A DNA stretch of 64,000 nt from Castanea sativa (taxonomy: Eukaryota; Streptophyta; Magnoliopsida; Fagales; Fagaceae), in assembly GCF_040712315.1 (NCBI RefSeq), contig NC_134018.1, forward strand, positions 14,156,835-14,220,834, in the 5' to 3' direction. Made by a program: the position numbers and the translations under genes. This document shows positions 45,280-56,493 of this stretch, piece after piece. Each line of letters opens with the position of its first letter. The stretch's first letter is position 1. The notes under the pieces are model-generated. The model ran no database searches and was not told where the DNA came from. It worked only from the letters and a program-made list of their open reading frames with translations.

Positions 45280-48075
45280 TTATCCCACCGTCGTTGTTGA
45301 AAGGACGATGGGTTCCACTTGCCTCGGCTCAAGTCCTTCTCTGCATCCCTCCTCCTTCCTTCTCTTTATTGGAACCGGAAAGGTTCGTAGGATCGGGAAT
45401 TTGCTGTGGGACCATCGAGAGGTAGGGCAGGAAGAGTTGTCTCGGGGGTAGGAGTAGCGGCGAGGAGCCTCTTCAATCTCCTGTATTTCTAGGGGAAGCC
45501 AAACGTTCTCGGACTTCCTCAAATCCGAAGATTGAGGAACCCTGCTACGTTTAGAGCTTCCCCATACTTTTGACGGTATTCGCGGCATAAAGCCGCGAAC
45601 TCCTCATCGCTCCTCGGTGGTGGCTACCCCTTCATCAAAACTTGCCTGCTTGGCGGCTTGGAGAGAGAGTTGGAAGGAATTGGCTTCTTCTTTCATCGGC
45701 GCTAGTTGCTTCTTAAGATCCGAGCACTCCCTTTGAGCTTGGGAGAGCTCTTCATTTCTTTCCTTAAGGAGTTTGCGCTTTGTCCTTCTATTGGGTCTTC
45801 ATGGTCTTCCAAGTTTGACTCGACCCCGTTCTTCTCTCTCCTCAGCTTGCTACCTCCGAGGTCGGCTTCTCGTTCTCGGCAAGGGTTGTACCTAAGGTCC
45901 TCTCGGTCTCCACCCTAGTTTCGAGTTCAGCCACGGCTACTTTCCGAGCGTCTTCAATAAACTTTTCGGCTACAAAGACCTCTGAATAGCACTGTAAAAA
46001 GCATGATGGAGTTAGGAATAACAAAAACTAATTTACTTATAAATATTGTTAAAAGGAGGAACACTTACCAGCGCTAAGTCTCTTTTTAGAGAGAGGAATA
46101 GTTGTGGTTGGCCCATCTTTTCCAAGGTCTCCATGTCCTTGGGCAGCAGAAGAGGGCGTTCTAGGACCTCGGCCGGGTGGTGGGCGTGGCCTTGTTGGTC
46201 GCCCTTATGCGGCAGGAGATAGGAGCGCGCGTCCGGCCTTAGATCGGGGGACCGGGTGGCCGGTGCTCGGTGCACTACCCTCGTCCATCGATTTCCCCGA
46301 GTTCAACTGAACGGGATCTACCCTTGCCCTTATCCAGCTTCTACTGATGGGCCGGGGGGAGTTGTTGGCGTGGTTTCTTGGGCTCTTTATTAGTCGTCCC
46401 CTCATCATCCCCTTTCCTCTTCTTCTTGGGATCCTCGGCTAGCAGTTTGGGCTCAGCTGGAGGAGGAGGAGGAGGTAAAACTGGGAGAACTTGGGACGTC
46501 CCCTTTTTCTTCTTCTCTGCAACTTTGGCAGCCCTATTAGTGAGAAGACCCTCCATTCGTCCCATGTTTTCTGCGGATTCGTCCTTGGGAAGGGCAACTA
46601 CAAACCCTGCAATTCCTGAGGCCTCGGTTGCTTCTTCTTCCTCGTCGGAAAGCACTACAAACTGGTTCCCGCGAGGTCTCTCGGTGTCTTCGAGATGGAA
46701 TCGATCTATCTCGTCGTCAAGGGTGTGTGAAGAAGACACGCTCTTTCTTACGGAATGACGAGCATTTGTGCGTGCACGGCAAGGGACCGCTGCTATCGCC
46801 CGGTTGTACAGAATGGTGTTAGGAGCGTCCGGGAGGTCACGGTCGTCCAGAAAATGGCGCCGAGCTACGTTGATCCTCTTCCGTCTTCGGTCGCCTGCAA
46901 TAATGGCGTCCTCTATCTCTTGGAAGTCTTTGGAAAGGGGAGTGTATCCGAGAATGAGGTGAGCCGCCCGAAGTTGTAAGTCTTCGCTAACGAACACCTC
47001 GGAGCGAAGTACTCGGTTTAAATCGGCAACGTTACGAGTGACTCGGACGAGGACGCACGTCTCTTATACGCAAAAAAGACGTCAAAACAAACAAACTGAT
47101 TAGATTCACACAAATATTTAACAAGTTTAAGTAAATACAAATACGCATTTGTGTGTGTGTTAGGAGAAGTTGTGTTGTGGGAGATTAATCCTACGGCGTC
47201 GCACTGGATCCCCCCCGGGGCGGGGCGGTGAAAGCCATCGTGCCGGTTCCGGACACGATCAAGTAGTCGTCCTTCATGCCTTTGTTTGATTTGGGCGGAC
47301 GGGAGATTAGCCTAACGGTGCTAGGCCAGAGATTTCATATAATAACCTACTTTAGAAAGTTTGTGGGACTCATATAGGAACACGACATCGTGCCATGTGA
47401 GGTTTAAACCCATCTGCTCGTTTAGAGCATCTACACTACCTAGAACTCTAAAAACGTTTGGAAGGCATTGGTCGGGACACGAACCCTGTGGTTGCGAAGA
47501 TACTTCCCTCATTACGGGTTTCATTGGAAGGGTCATCCCGCCCTCTATGAAGGCTATCATAAGGATGATAACCTCTCCCTCTTTCCTAGAACCGGCCACG
47601 GGCGTTGCCGGCGGTATTCTAACCCTACGTCGGCGGGAATATGGTATTTGGCTCTAAAGCCTTCCATCCGCGGCGGTATCAACTAGACACTTGAATTTTC
47701 CCATTAATAGAGAGACGATAGACTAAACTTTAAAAGGGAGAGTGTTTGTATTGGTACCGAGGACAAATATTGAGGAGAAAAGGTTTAGAATAGGAGTAAG
47801 AACTTACAAGGTCGAAGATGTGCAAATCTCCACGGTTTTACGGAAGTAATGTATGATGGGCGATGTCTTGATGGGATTACCCACGAGGAATTAAATGAAG
47901 GCGCGGGTTCCCGAAGCGTCACGACGTGCGAAAAGGCGGCCTCGAAATTATGTCTGTCCCGCCTAAAATTTCGTGGAGTAATGAGAACCGTTGGATGCCC
48001 ATCTCCGTTGAACGTGGGAGACAAAGAGCAACTTACGGTAATAAATGCGCGCATTTTCGAAAATAAAACCGCCAA
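45280..48075 (-). pseudogene. Antisense extra gene of the gypsy element (PF04195-like)
   Basis: Minus-strand frames lie between pol and the 3' LTR. In order: 47599-47321 (SCPDQCLPNVFRVLGSVDAL and LNLTWHDVVFLYE, a segment typical of the putative gypsy-type transposon family); 46997-46341 (218 residues: RRHFLDDRDLPDAP, acidic stretch, a Pro run and a Lys-rich nuclear-signal-like tail); 46024-45842 (coiled coil FIEDARKVAVAELETRVETE); 45588-45280 (C-terminus). A GT-AG intron of 77 bp is predicted at 46068-45992 (GTAAGT to TTTTTACAG). The gene runs opposite to gag-pol. The frames are broken, as in the rest of the element. Function unknown. Confidence 0.75.
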
Positions 48076-48118
48076 GTGTCATCTTCGGGACGCAAAACGA
48101 TTTCCACACGTGCCATTA

Positions 48119-48127
48119 CTTATAAAG
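48119..48127 (-). promoter_or_regulatory. Candidate TATA box for the antisense gene
   Basis: On the minus strand CTTTATAAG lies upstream of the first antisense frames and about 80 bp inside the 3' LTR boundary. Position is suggestive only. Confidence 0.3.
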
Positions 48128-48190
48128 TGTGTAGAGCGAGGTTCTCGTCGGATCAAAACCCTATTTTTCTCCTCGGACGTTGAAAATTAG

Positions 48191-48206
48191 AGTTTTGAGG
48201 GGCTAT
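48191..48206 (+). promoter_or_regulatory. Polypurine tract region before the 3' LTR
   Basis: AGTTTTGAGGGGCTAT immediately precedes TGTGGGG of the 3' LTR. The GAGGGG core is the likely plus-strand primer. Confidence 0.6.
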
Positions 48207-48958
48207 TGTGGGGGGGTAAAAAGATCCCGATGGGAACGTGGGCCTTTTGGGCCGTGTTAAGGAAAGGCCGACGACCCTGGGTTTGGAAGTTGTTAATACT
48301 ATGGGTCGGCCCATGCGCCCAGGAGTCGAGGACTCGGCCGAGGGTGAACTTATCCTCGCTACGACACCAAGAACCGGGACTTCATGGTACAGAGGTTAGG
48401 GAATGACACGGTCAAGACCAATGGTTAAAAGGGTGAACCCTTGAATGCCCCGAAGCACCGAGTGTTGAAGAAATGACAAAGACAAAGGCTGCTACCTCCA
48501 CATTAAAGACTTACACCTACCACCACTGGCCGCATTAATGGGGAGGTGACACTTGAACAGTGGAAGGGAAACTTCTGAGTTACTGTTCAAAGGCACTAAG
48601 AAAAGAAATATCTATACTAAGGGGGAGTTGAGGGCAACACGTGTATAAAGTATTAAGAAGAAGAGTATTTAAGGGAGGACCTAGAACAGAAAGAGGGACG
48701 GAACTGTTTGTAACCTAAAAAGAAAAAAGACAAAGAGAGAGAGATAATATAAGAACAGCTCTCGGCTTACATCCGAGGAGACCTATTTACATTACTCTTT
48801 GCTGTTTCCTAATACTGGCAATCTTTAGTTTGTCATTTAATCTTCACTCACTTCTAACCTGGGTTTCAAGCCCACTCTCTACAAATTTTCATTGTTTAAG
48901 GCTCATTGGGCCTGAGCCCATAACTGTTCTTGGGTCCAGGTGCAATTGTGCACTTACA
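48207..48958 (+). mobile_element. 3' LTR of the gypsy element
   Basis: TGTGGGGGGGTAAAAAG to GTGCACTTACA, 752 bp. The TATA-like TATTTAAGG is near 48666. See the 5' LTR for comparison. Confidence 0.93.
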
Positions 48959-49917
48959 ATAAGTATGAAACATTTAAATATAAATTAGAATAAATATTTT
49001 TTCCCTTTTAATTTATTTGTTTTGTTGGTTTAATGTTATAATGTTTAAAAGTGATATATTGTTTTTTTTTTTTTAAAGAAAGGTAGAGAAGAAAAAGGAA
49101 TGGAGAAGAAAAGGAAAAAGCTTAAAACATAATTGAAGCATTTGAATTCAAATAAATAACAAATACAAATAGAAATCAGACATTTGAATGCGGGATAAGA
49201 ATGAGTAGTTTTTATGTGAGGTAGTGAGTTTTTCTTGGAAGAAGTAATTTTGTTTTTTTTTTTTTTTGATAAACATAATTGAAGTATTTGAATCAAATAG
49301 ATAACAAATACAAACAAGTATCAGACATTTGAATATAAATAAGAATAACAGCTTTGTTCCCTTTTGTATGTGAGATAATTTTATTCTTTTAACTTTTTTG
49401 TTTCTTTTTTGTGTAGGAAAAAAAATAAACTAAAAGGTATGTTATTTCAGAATTTGTATGAGGATATTTTGCACTCCAAAAATTGAAGATGAAATAAGGG
49501 AATCCTCTTATAAGCAGTATAAATCCTATTAATAATATGATTTTTTTTGTTTGGTTTTCAACATTTTGCGTACTAAAATACCCGCACACAAAGTATTAAA
49601 CTCTCTAAAATACCCATAACTTTTAGTTCAATAATTTTAAATTTAAAAATAGAATTTGATTAAAAGAGTAAATCTTTTAGTTCAATAATTTTAAATTTAA
49701 AAACACAATTTGGTTAAAAGAGTAATTTACTATTTTTAAAAGAATTCTTAAGTTTTAGGCTTTCAAACATTTATCAAAATCTTAAAAATTATAAAACTAT
49801 CTTTATCTCACTTTTAAACATTATTTCCCTATACCTAATATAATAAAAAAAAATAAAATAAAAAAGAGTCTTATTAAAAAAATTGAGTTTGCACAACATG
49901 TTTTGTTAGTTTATCAA

Positions 49918-50198
49918 GGATAGGTTTGGATTCAGCGTTTACGTTTTGCGTTTGCGTGCTTTCAGCTTTTTTTTTTTTTTTTTTCAGCTCTTATGAACGG
50001 TAACGGGTACTGTTCATGCACATGATGTTACTGTGCGGGAGACAAAGTTACTGTTCATACACTGTTCATGGGACCCACAAGCATTTTATTTAGAAAAAAA
50101 ATATTAAAAATGGGTCCCACAGTACTATTCACACTTTTAAAAATTATTTTGCTACAGTATTTTTAATTTTCAGTAATAAATTCTATCCAAATGGACAC
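49918..50198. mobile_element. MITE with CAA target duplication (281 bp)
   Basis: Ends GGATAGGTTTGGAT and ATCCAAATGGACAC are imperfect inverted repeats flanked by CAA (49915-49917 and 50199-50201). The paralogous right copy shows the empty site TTTATCAAGAATCCCG near 58910. The interior repeats ACTGTTCAT and GGGACCCAC/GGGTCCCAC words. Confidence 0.88.
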
Positions 50199-50682
50199 CA
50201 AGAATCCCGTATTTTTTTGCTAAAATTTATTACTTAACTTCCCTTTTTAGGATTTGAGTTTCCTATGCTATTTACATTCTAGAAATTTGAGCCACAGACT
50301 CTTTTTTTTTTGAAATTGGGGAAATAGATAAGGGCGTTCATAAAAAAGAAAAAGATATATAGGGTGGAAATGGAATAGATTGTTTGGTTAGTTATGTATA
50401 AAATTATCTACTCGTAATAGATAAACATGATTTTCTTTTAAATTTGAGTGTTATATTTATCTTTTAAAGTTTTTTTTTAATATGAATTGACGTTGAATAA
50501 TAAAAAAAAGAAAAAGAAGATAATTATTTTCCAAAAAAAAGTGTTGAATAATAAAGGAGGTTGAAACAATCTTCTTATCTATTTGTTTTAGTATTAATGT
50601 TTTTTAGAAAATAAATCATTTTTTAGAGAATATTTCTTTAAAAACTATCTCATTTTCTAGTGTTTGGTAATGATTTCACATT

Positions 50683-51162
50683 ACAAGAAGTTTGTGTTTA
50701 GGCTGTTTAAAAAACTTTATATACTATTTCGTGTTTGTGTGTTCTAATAAGTATTAATATTTCCTAAAAAAAAAGAAGATTTTTATCCCACAATGGTTGT
50801 ATATGTTAGAGTTTTAGTCCTTATAACCCTAAGCTACTACTACAAAGGTTAGACCATTTTCTAGTGATACTCTGGTTATGTAATATATTATATGCTTGTT
50901 TAAAAAACTCTATATACTACTTTCGTATTTATGTGTTTTAATAAGTAATATTGTTTCCTCAAAAAAAAAAAAATTTTGGGTTAGGCGACAAATGTAAAAC
51001 ATCACAAAAAACCCAAAAAATGTCGATGTAGACACAAATGGTCTACAACGACTTTTTTCTTTTTTTGCAAAGTTTAAAAATGCCACAATATTTCCATCAC
51101 TATAGGTCTATTACAACGTTTTTAAAAACGTTGCCATATTTAACTCTTCAATGGCGTGTTTG
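50683..51162. mobile_element. Unclassified insertion of about 480 bp
   Basis: Absent from the paralogous copy, where GTGTTTAGTAATGACC leads directly to TGTTTGGTATGCATAA. It contains CTTTATATACTA and an AATAAGTA block repeated at 50700-50760 and 50900-50960, and ends in a region with CAACGTTTTTAAAAACGTTG. The left edge ATTACAAGAAG is faintly CACTA-like. Exact ends are uncertain. Confidence 0.5.
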
Positions 51163-51782
51163 GTATGCATAACTTTTTACTCTTTTTCTCCCTTTTTTGG
51201 CACACTATCAATAAATTATTTACACTACTTAATTGTCTACTCTTTTTGCTGGAAAACTAATTTTCTACTTAATTCAACCATAAATCTTCAATTTTTCTAG
51301 TAACTCCATATGGTAAATATGATAAACTATTTCTACTTCCCACTAAAATCACTAACGAAAATTTAGTAACAAGAGAATAGTTTAATCCCATAGGGATGTG
51401 TTACTAAAGCAAGATACATGGATGAGTAAATAAGAGGTTACGACTTAGGGATGCCAATTTTGTCCCGCTTCGCTTGATCCGCCCCTCTCCGTTTTGCCTC
51501 ACACAGGTTTTTCCCGCCCTGCAAAGGTGGTAGGGCAGGAATACGGCGAGATTTTAGCCCCGTACCATGGGGTAGGGGGGATGGGTTTAGACTTTTTAGA
51601 CCCAACCCGCCCCGCCTTGCATTGATAAGAATTAATTTGTAAATTTTTCATACCCTAAAACCCTACTATTTAAAAAAACACATCATCAATTTATTTTGTT
51701 CTATCCAACAAGGCTTTTTGCCTCTCTTTTTTTTTTCTTTCGCAAGGTTGGAAATAAGGTACCAATTTTAATATTTTCTTTT

Positions 51783-53851
51783 TGTTGGGAAAACACATGA
51801 AAAACACAGTTTTGTATCTCATACAAAACACGTATCGGAATATAACGGGTCTACTTCATTCATGTGAGATAACATGCAAGATCTGAATTTCAGAAACAAA
51901 GAATGAGAGAGCGTACCTTGATGGAGTGAAATTCAAAACAAATGAATATTTGACTTGAGATGCCTTTCAATCTTCACTCCAATTCCACAATGTGCCCAAG
52001 ATGTGTGGTCTCTCAATCAGTTCTATATGTGATCTTTCAAGAGAATAACCAAGTGTCTCCCTTGAGAAGAATTCTGATACTTTCTCCTTTTTAATCACAC
52101 ATATATCACTGCACTTAGGCAGTTACATTTATTTAATAACTCTTATTAAATAAATAACTGATTAACTAATTGGGTTAGCCTTTTGAGCTAGCTCAATTGG
52201 GTTTTAGTGTGTGGCTTGGAGTGGGACCAAAAGAGACAAATAAAGCTCTAACTCCAATGGGCTTTGGACTTATCTGTCAACTCTTGACAAGCCCAAATTT
52301 ACCATTAATTATATTTAATACCACTATATAAATATAATTGCACTATACCTTATTAATAAATTATATCACAAGACTTTATTAAACATTTAACCCCTTCATG
52401 AAAATATTTGCAGTAATATAAAGTCATAATGTGTAACTATCACTTTGAAAATTACTACATCTTGATCCTTGAGTGCCCGGTTTAATCCTTTAAGTTATTC
52501 ATATAAATATTTTATGAAATCTAATTTCATAAAATATAAACTTTAGTAGCTCTTTATTAAAGTGGTTAGGCCTAACACTCTGAATGACCAAACTCATTAA
52601 ACTTATCTCAAGGAAATATTTTATATATCTATAAAAAAACTATGAATTCCATTTTGAAAATATGTGTCCTTCAACATTACGTGTGGTTGCCCAACATACT
52701 AAGGTTTTGACCGTTTGTCTAGATCTCACTCCTAATATATTAAAGCAATCTACATTTCATGATCGGGTTCACTATTCCCTCAGGATTAAGAGTTTATGTA
52801 AATGAGAAGTCGTGAGTTCATTATTCATTTGACAATCGTTAATAGAATAATAAATTTCACAGCAGTCCAGTTCAATATGTTTTATACACTTAAAACATAT
52901 TAACATATCAACTAAAAATCTCCACTTCTATGATTAAAACAAATCATCTTAATTGACATGTTATGGTTTTCACAGATGAAATACCCAATTTCATCATCGA
53001 CTACGAACTAAGATTTTGAGTTTCCAAAGAGCTTCTCATTTATATATTTTGTGACTAAATCACATACTATGTGATGTGGGACGAAAACGCTGACCGTTCC
53101 TGGACGGTCGTCACCTCGGCAGCCGTCCAGGAGTTATCCTTAGAACGAGGGTAACGGGCAAGGCCGTCCTGAGGATGATGGCGAAACTCCATCCCTCGTC
53201 CATGGGATGCGCACGGTTTATCCCGGGAGGACTCGTCCACATAAAGATTGGTGGACGAGGATGCAATTGGAATTCAAGCACACTCGACAGAATTCCAGGA
53301 CGAAGATATCATACTTAGAAAAATCTCCGAACATAATATGATAATCCCTTATTCTACGCATAACTGTCATATATCCGTTGTGAAATGGAAATGTAACTCC
53401 TAAACGGTTATAGCAGTTACATTTAATCCTTTTGCCTCCTCGAATCCAGGGGAGGTTCCAGTATTCAATAACCGTCTATGGGAATGCTATATAAACACTG
53501 ATTCTGACAAAGCAAAGGTATGTGAATTTCACTCCAAAAAAGTTGGAACTCCAAAAACATAGTGAGAAAAACTAACTTTACCATCGGAGTGTTTTTGGCC
53601 GGCAGCCCCGGTCGCCTTTGATTAGCTTCTCTTTTTTCTTCAGGCCGTAGAGAGAGCAAGTAGTCCTATCAAGTCCGAAGCATCCAGCCTACTGATCTTC
53701 TTAGTATCATCACTATGCATCTTAAGGACTATATGATAATGTCCAAACATTCATACTACCATTATTTTAGATAATAATAAAATAAGTTTATTACATAAAA
53801 CATAATGTCATACATGGCATACAATAGGATTTTAGGGCACTAATCTTAACA
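51783..53851 (-). mobile_element. Copia-type solo LTR (1.4-kb family, copy 3)
   Basis: TGTTGGGAAAAC to ATCTTAACA. It aligns with 549-1947 and 11549-12958. Flanks CTTTT and TTTTT are a weak low-complexity target duplication. It is split by the gypsy-type solo LTR 53072-53712. Confidence 0.85.
53072..53712 (+). mobile_element. Gypsy-type solo LTR (641 bp)
   Basis: TGATGTGGGACG to GTATCATCA with a perfect 5-bp target duplication CTATG (53067-53071 and 53713-53717). A TATATAAA box lies at 53488-53495. Joining the flanks restores the ACATACTAT-to-ATATGATAATGTC order of the other two copies of the outer LTR. Confidence 0.9.
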
Positions 53852-54482
53852 TTTTTGTCTTTATTATAAACAAATTTATATACTATTGAATCATTGATTT
53901 TGTATTTTGAGATTTTTGTTTTTGTTGTGATATTGTCTTGTTAAACACTTTAATAATATTATTCAATTTTTGCTAGAAATTAGTTTGATTTGATGGGATA
54001 AATTCATTTGTAATTTCAAGTATATTTTTATTAATGAAACAGATTTTATTAAAAAAAATTGTAATAGTTGTAGACAAATTAACAAGAAGTAGAGTTTTAC
54101 ATAGTGGGGTGGCTTTGCAGGGCCCCAAGTGGAGGGGATGAGGAAATAAAATTTTTTTCATTATGCGGGGCAAGGCAGGGATGGGGTAAAACAAAATCAT
54201 GTGGGGCGGGGGCGAAGACCCCATCCTTTAGACCCGCCCCGCCCCATTGCCATCCTTAGGTTACCTAAATATTAATACTAATTTTTGGTTACAGAAACAC
54301 TAGCCCAAAACAGCCAAATACTAATACAATACAACATCAAATATTACTCAAAAAATACTCTACATAACGTATCTACAATGCTAGCCCATACACATCCAAA
54401 ATGTACAAATAAAAATCAAATAATTAAAGACTAGAGAGTTGAACACAACATATAAAAATTCAAATACTCTACATATTGTATC

Positions 54483-55256
54483 TGTAAGTGCACAATTGTA
54501 CCCGAACCCAAAAACAAGTGTTGGACTCAGGCCCAATGAGCCTTATACAATAAAATTTGTAGAGTATGGATTTGAAATCTAGGTTCGGGATGTTGGAAGT
54601 TTGACTAACAGACTATAGTACCACAATCTATGCAAATGGTAAACGAATATGATAAAGAGACCTCCTCGAACATAAGCCGAGTACGATTTGTATAAATATT
54701 CTCTTTCTATGCCAAAGTTTACAATTCTTAGTTCCTATTTTTCTCAGCAGAAAGTGCAGATCCCTCTCTCTTTCCTCTCTCGTTTTCTTATATACTTCTT
54801 CCTCTTCACTGGTTCATCCACGAGTCATACAAATCTTTCCCTTGGATACTTATTCCATCCACCACCTTCTTGAAGTCTTCAAATAATAGCAGGAAGGCTG
54901 AATTCTACTGTTCAGATGTCATTTTCCTATTAATGCGGCCAGGGAGGTAGATGTAGGACCTTTAATGCGGTGGTAGCAGCTTTTTCTTTAGATATTTCTC
55001 ACATGTCCCTGTTTCTATAGGGTGCTTGGATCACCCTTTTACGCATTAGTTCTTCCAGCATTCTGCCTCTAACCCATTTAGCAAGTCCTAGGGTCATTGC
55101 TGGACCTGTCCGAGGAGACAATCCTCCTCAGACAACTCCTCAGACTACTACAGTGCGGATTGACTTGTGGGCCTAGAGGCCCTGATCAAAACAGACCGGT
55201 ACCAACCGATCAGGCCCAAAACCCAAACGTTTATTCAATAGCTTTTACCCCCCACA
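54483..55256 (-). mobile_element. Reverse solo LTR of the Tat-like gypsy family
   Basis: TGTAAGTGCACAATTG to TACCCCCCACA, the reverse complement of the LTR ends at 36860 and 37617, flanked by GTATC and ATATC (one change). Length is 774 bp. It is clearly older than the full element. The empty site is seen in the right copy near 60680 (AATGTATCTACAGAC). Confidence 0.85.
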
Positions 55257-55659
55257 ATATCTATGGACAAAATAAGATAATATTTATTGGAATTATGTGA
55301 CGTGTGAGAAAGAGATTGTTTTCCATTTTTTTTAGAAAACAATATATAGAAAATAAGTATTATTTTTATTAGAGTTTTTCATTAATTAAAAATAGTATTC
55401 CGTTGACCAATATTTTATATGCTACAAAATACTGGAAAATGTGAAAAACTATTTTTATAGATGGTTTTCCAATGAAACAAACAAAGTGTAAAGGGTAGTT
55501 TAACTTGCTAAAAATGAGTGTGTTTATGTTGCTTGTTTTGAACACTTGCCTTGATCAATTTGTTTTAATTAACTTATGGGATAGTCAAGATTTTGTATAT
55601 GTTAAAAAGATAAAAATAATTATAGTCAATGATGATTATACTGTGTTTCTTTTGCTCTT

Positions 55660-55949
55660 TCGGGTTATTCAGGCATTGAACTGTCCAGGGTGTTGTAATA
55701 CCTTGTTTGGTCACATTGTCAATGAGACTAAGAGGTTAGGGGGTTTTTCGAGGCAATGTAGGTTTCAGCATGTTCGTCGGGAAGGGAATTAGCAAGCTCA
55801 TGGTTTAGTTAGGAGAGCAATTTTCTTTGCAAACACTAATATTTGGGTAGAAGATCTGCCTGGGGATTTGGATGATGTATTCCAATCCAATTTGTCTTAA
55901 TTTTTTAAATAAAGTTTCGCTTACCTTCCTCTCAAAAAAAAAAAAAAAA
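55660..55949 (+). mobile_element. 3' end of a second LINE (RNase H tail)
   Basis: The frame ALNCPGCCNTLFGHIVNETKRL then FQHVRREGN (to about 55790) is the C-terminal end of a plant LINE RNase H. It is followed by a stop, then by VRRAIFFANTNIWVEDLPG-like sequence, AATAAA near 55909 and an A16 tail (55934-55949). The right duplication copy lacks it. The 5' boundary is approximate. Confidence 0.8.
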
Positions 55950-56490
55950 GGAGTATAGTGAAGGGTGAGGATGGGGGTATTTATGAGTTGGGTTGGGTTA
56001 TGAGTATTTTTCAACCCAATCCAGCTCTGAGTTAAAAATTTTGCAAACACAACTCATGGTAGCTTTAAAAACCAACCCAATCCAATCCAGGAGGATTGGG
56101 TTAGGTTGAGTTGTTTTGGTTGTCAAGTTGAGTAATGGATAATTTTGTTTGGCTTAATAAATGATAATGGAAAATTTCTCCTAATTCATTATTCAATAAA
56201 TGATTAAAATCTACACAATTGGGCTTGATGTTCAAACTTTATAAAAAATAGTTCTTAAGATACTAAAAGAATCAGATTAACAAACTAAAATTAAATCAAA
56301 ATACAAATATAAACTAAACATGAACCTAATCTTATAAAAAAAATTTAGAACCCAACCCAAGCCTTCAACCCAGGAAAAAAAAAACTCAGGGCATTGAGTT
56401 GCATTGGTTGGTGTTTTTAATTTTTGTTATGAGAAACAAAAAAAATTGGTTGGTTGTATGCAAATTCTTAGCCGAGGAAAAATCAATCAA
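55950..56490. other. Intergenic, GGGTT-rich at the left
   Basis: Contains repeated GGGTTGGG/CCCAACCC words (55985-56120) resembling hAT MITE interiors, without identifiable ends. No gene seen. Confidence 0.4.
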
Positions 56491-56493
56491 TAA

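Larger units (their letters stand above)
36860..48958 (+). mobile_element. Complete Tat-like Ty3/gypsy retrotransposon (12.1 kb)
   Basis: The two LTRs (36860-37617 and 48207-48958) are bounded by ATAGG and ATAAG, a 5-bp target duplication with one change. Order: 5' LTR, primer site, gag, protease, RT, RNase H, a second archaeal-type RNase H, integrase, a dimeric 151-bp tandem array, an antisense gene, purine tract, 3' LTR. Dual RNase H, an extra gene and a tandem array between pol and 3' LTR place it in the Tat lineage. The coding frames are broken by many tiny indels, although long LTR stretches are identical. Confidence 0.93.
51444..54258. mobile_element. hAT-type element carrying nested LTRs
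   Basis: Ends CTTAGGGATGCCAA and TTGCCATCCTTA are inverted repeats flanked by GGTTACGA (51436-51443) and GGTTACCT (54259-54266), an 8-bp target duplication with two changes. The empty site GAGGTTACGTAAATATT is seen at 60432. GC-rich CCCCGCC words occur at both ends. Without the nested LTR the element is about 740 bp and non-coding. Confidence 0.87.
50578..55488. mobile_element. PIF/Harbinger-like TIR element (copy 2, heavily nested)
   Basis: The left end ATTTGTTTTAGTATTAATG and right end AAACAAACAAAGTG match the ends of 59323-60922 and 9686-10790, with TAA after the right end (55489-55491). The outermost left bases and the left TAA are deleted compared with the paralogue. Inside are a further insertion of about 480 bp (50683-51162), a hAT element and a reverse gypsy solo LTR. 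Confidence 0.8.
35987..55977. repeat. Segmental duplication, left copy (expanded)
   Basis: Begins CAGTGTAAATCAGTATT (35987) and ends with the GGAGTATAGTGAAGGGTGAGG block near 55950-55977. The backbone at 35987-36500, 49520-51443 and 54259-55640 aligns in order with 58071-61610. The rest is inserted material, chiefly a 12.1-kb gypsy element and a nest of smaller transposons. A local repeat is also present: 36540-36850 and 48990-49320 contain two related blocks (AAACATAATTGAAGTATTTGAATT). Confidence 0.8.

Noticed and set aside
46378..46979. Plus-strand frames overlapping the gypsy antisense gene
   Set aside because: They mirror the minus-strand 218-codon frame; Ser/Gly-rich shadow frames with no domain of their own.
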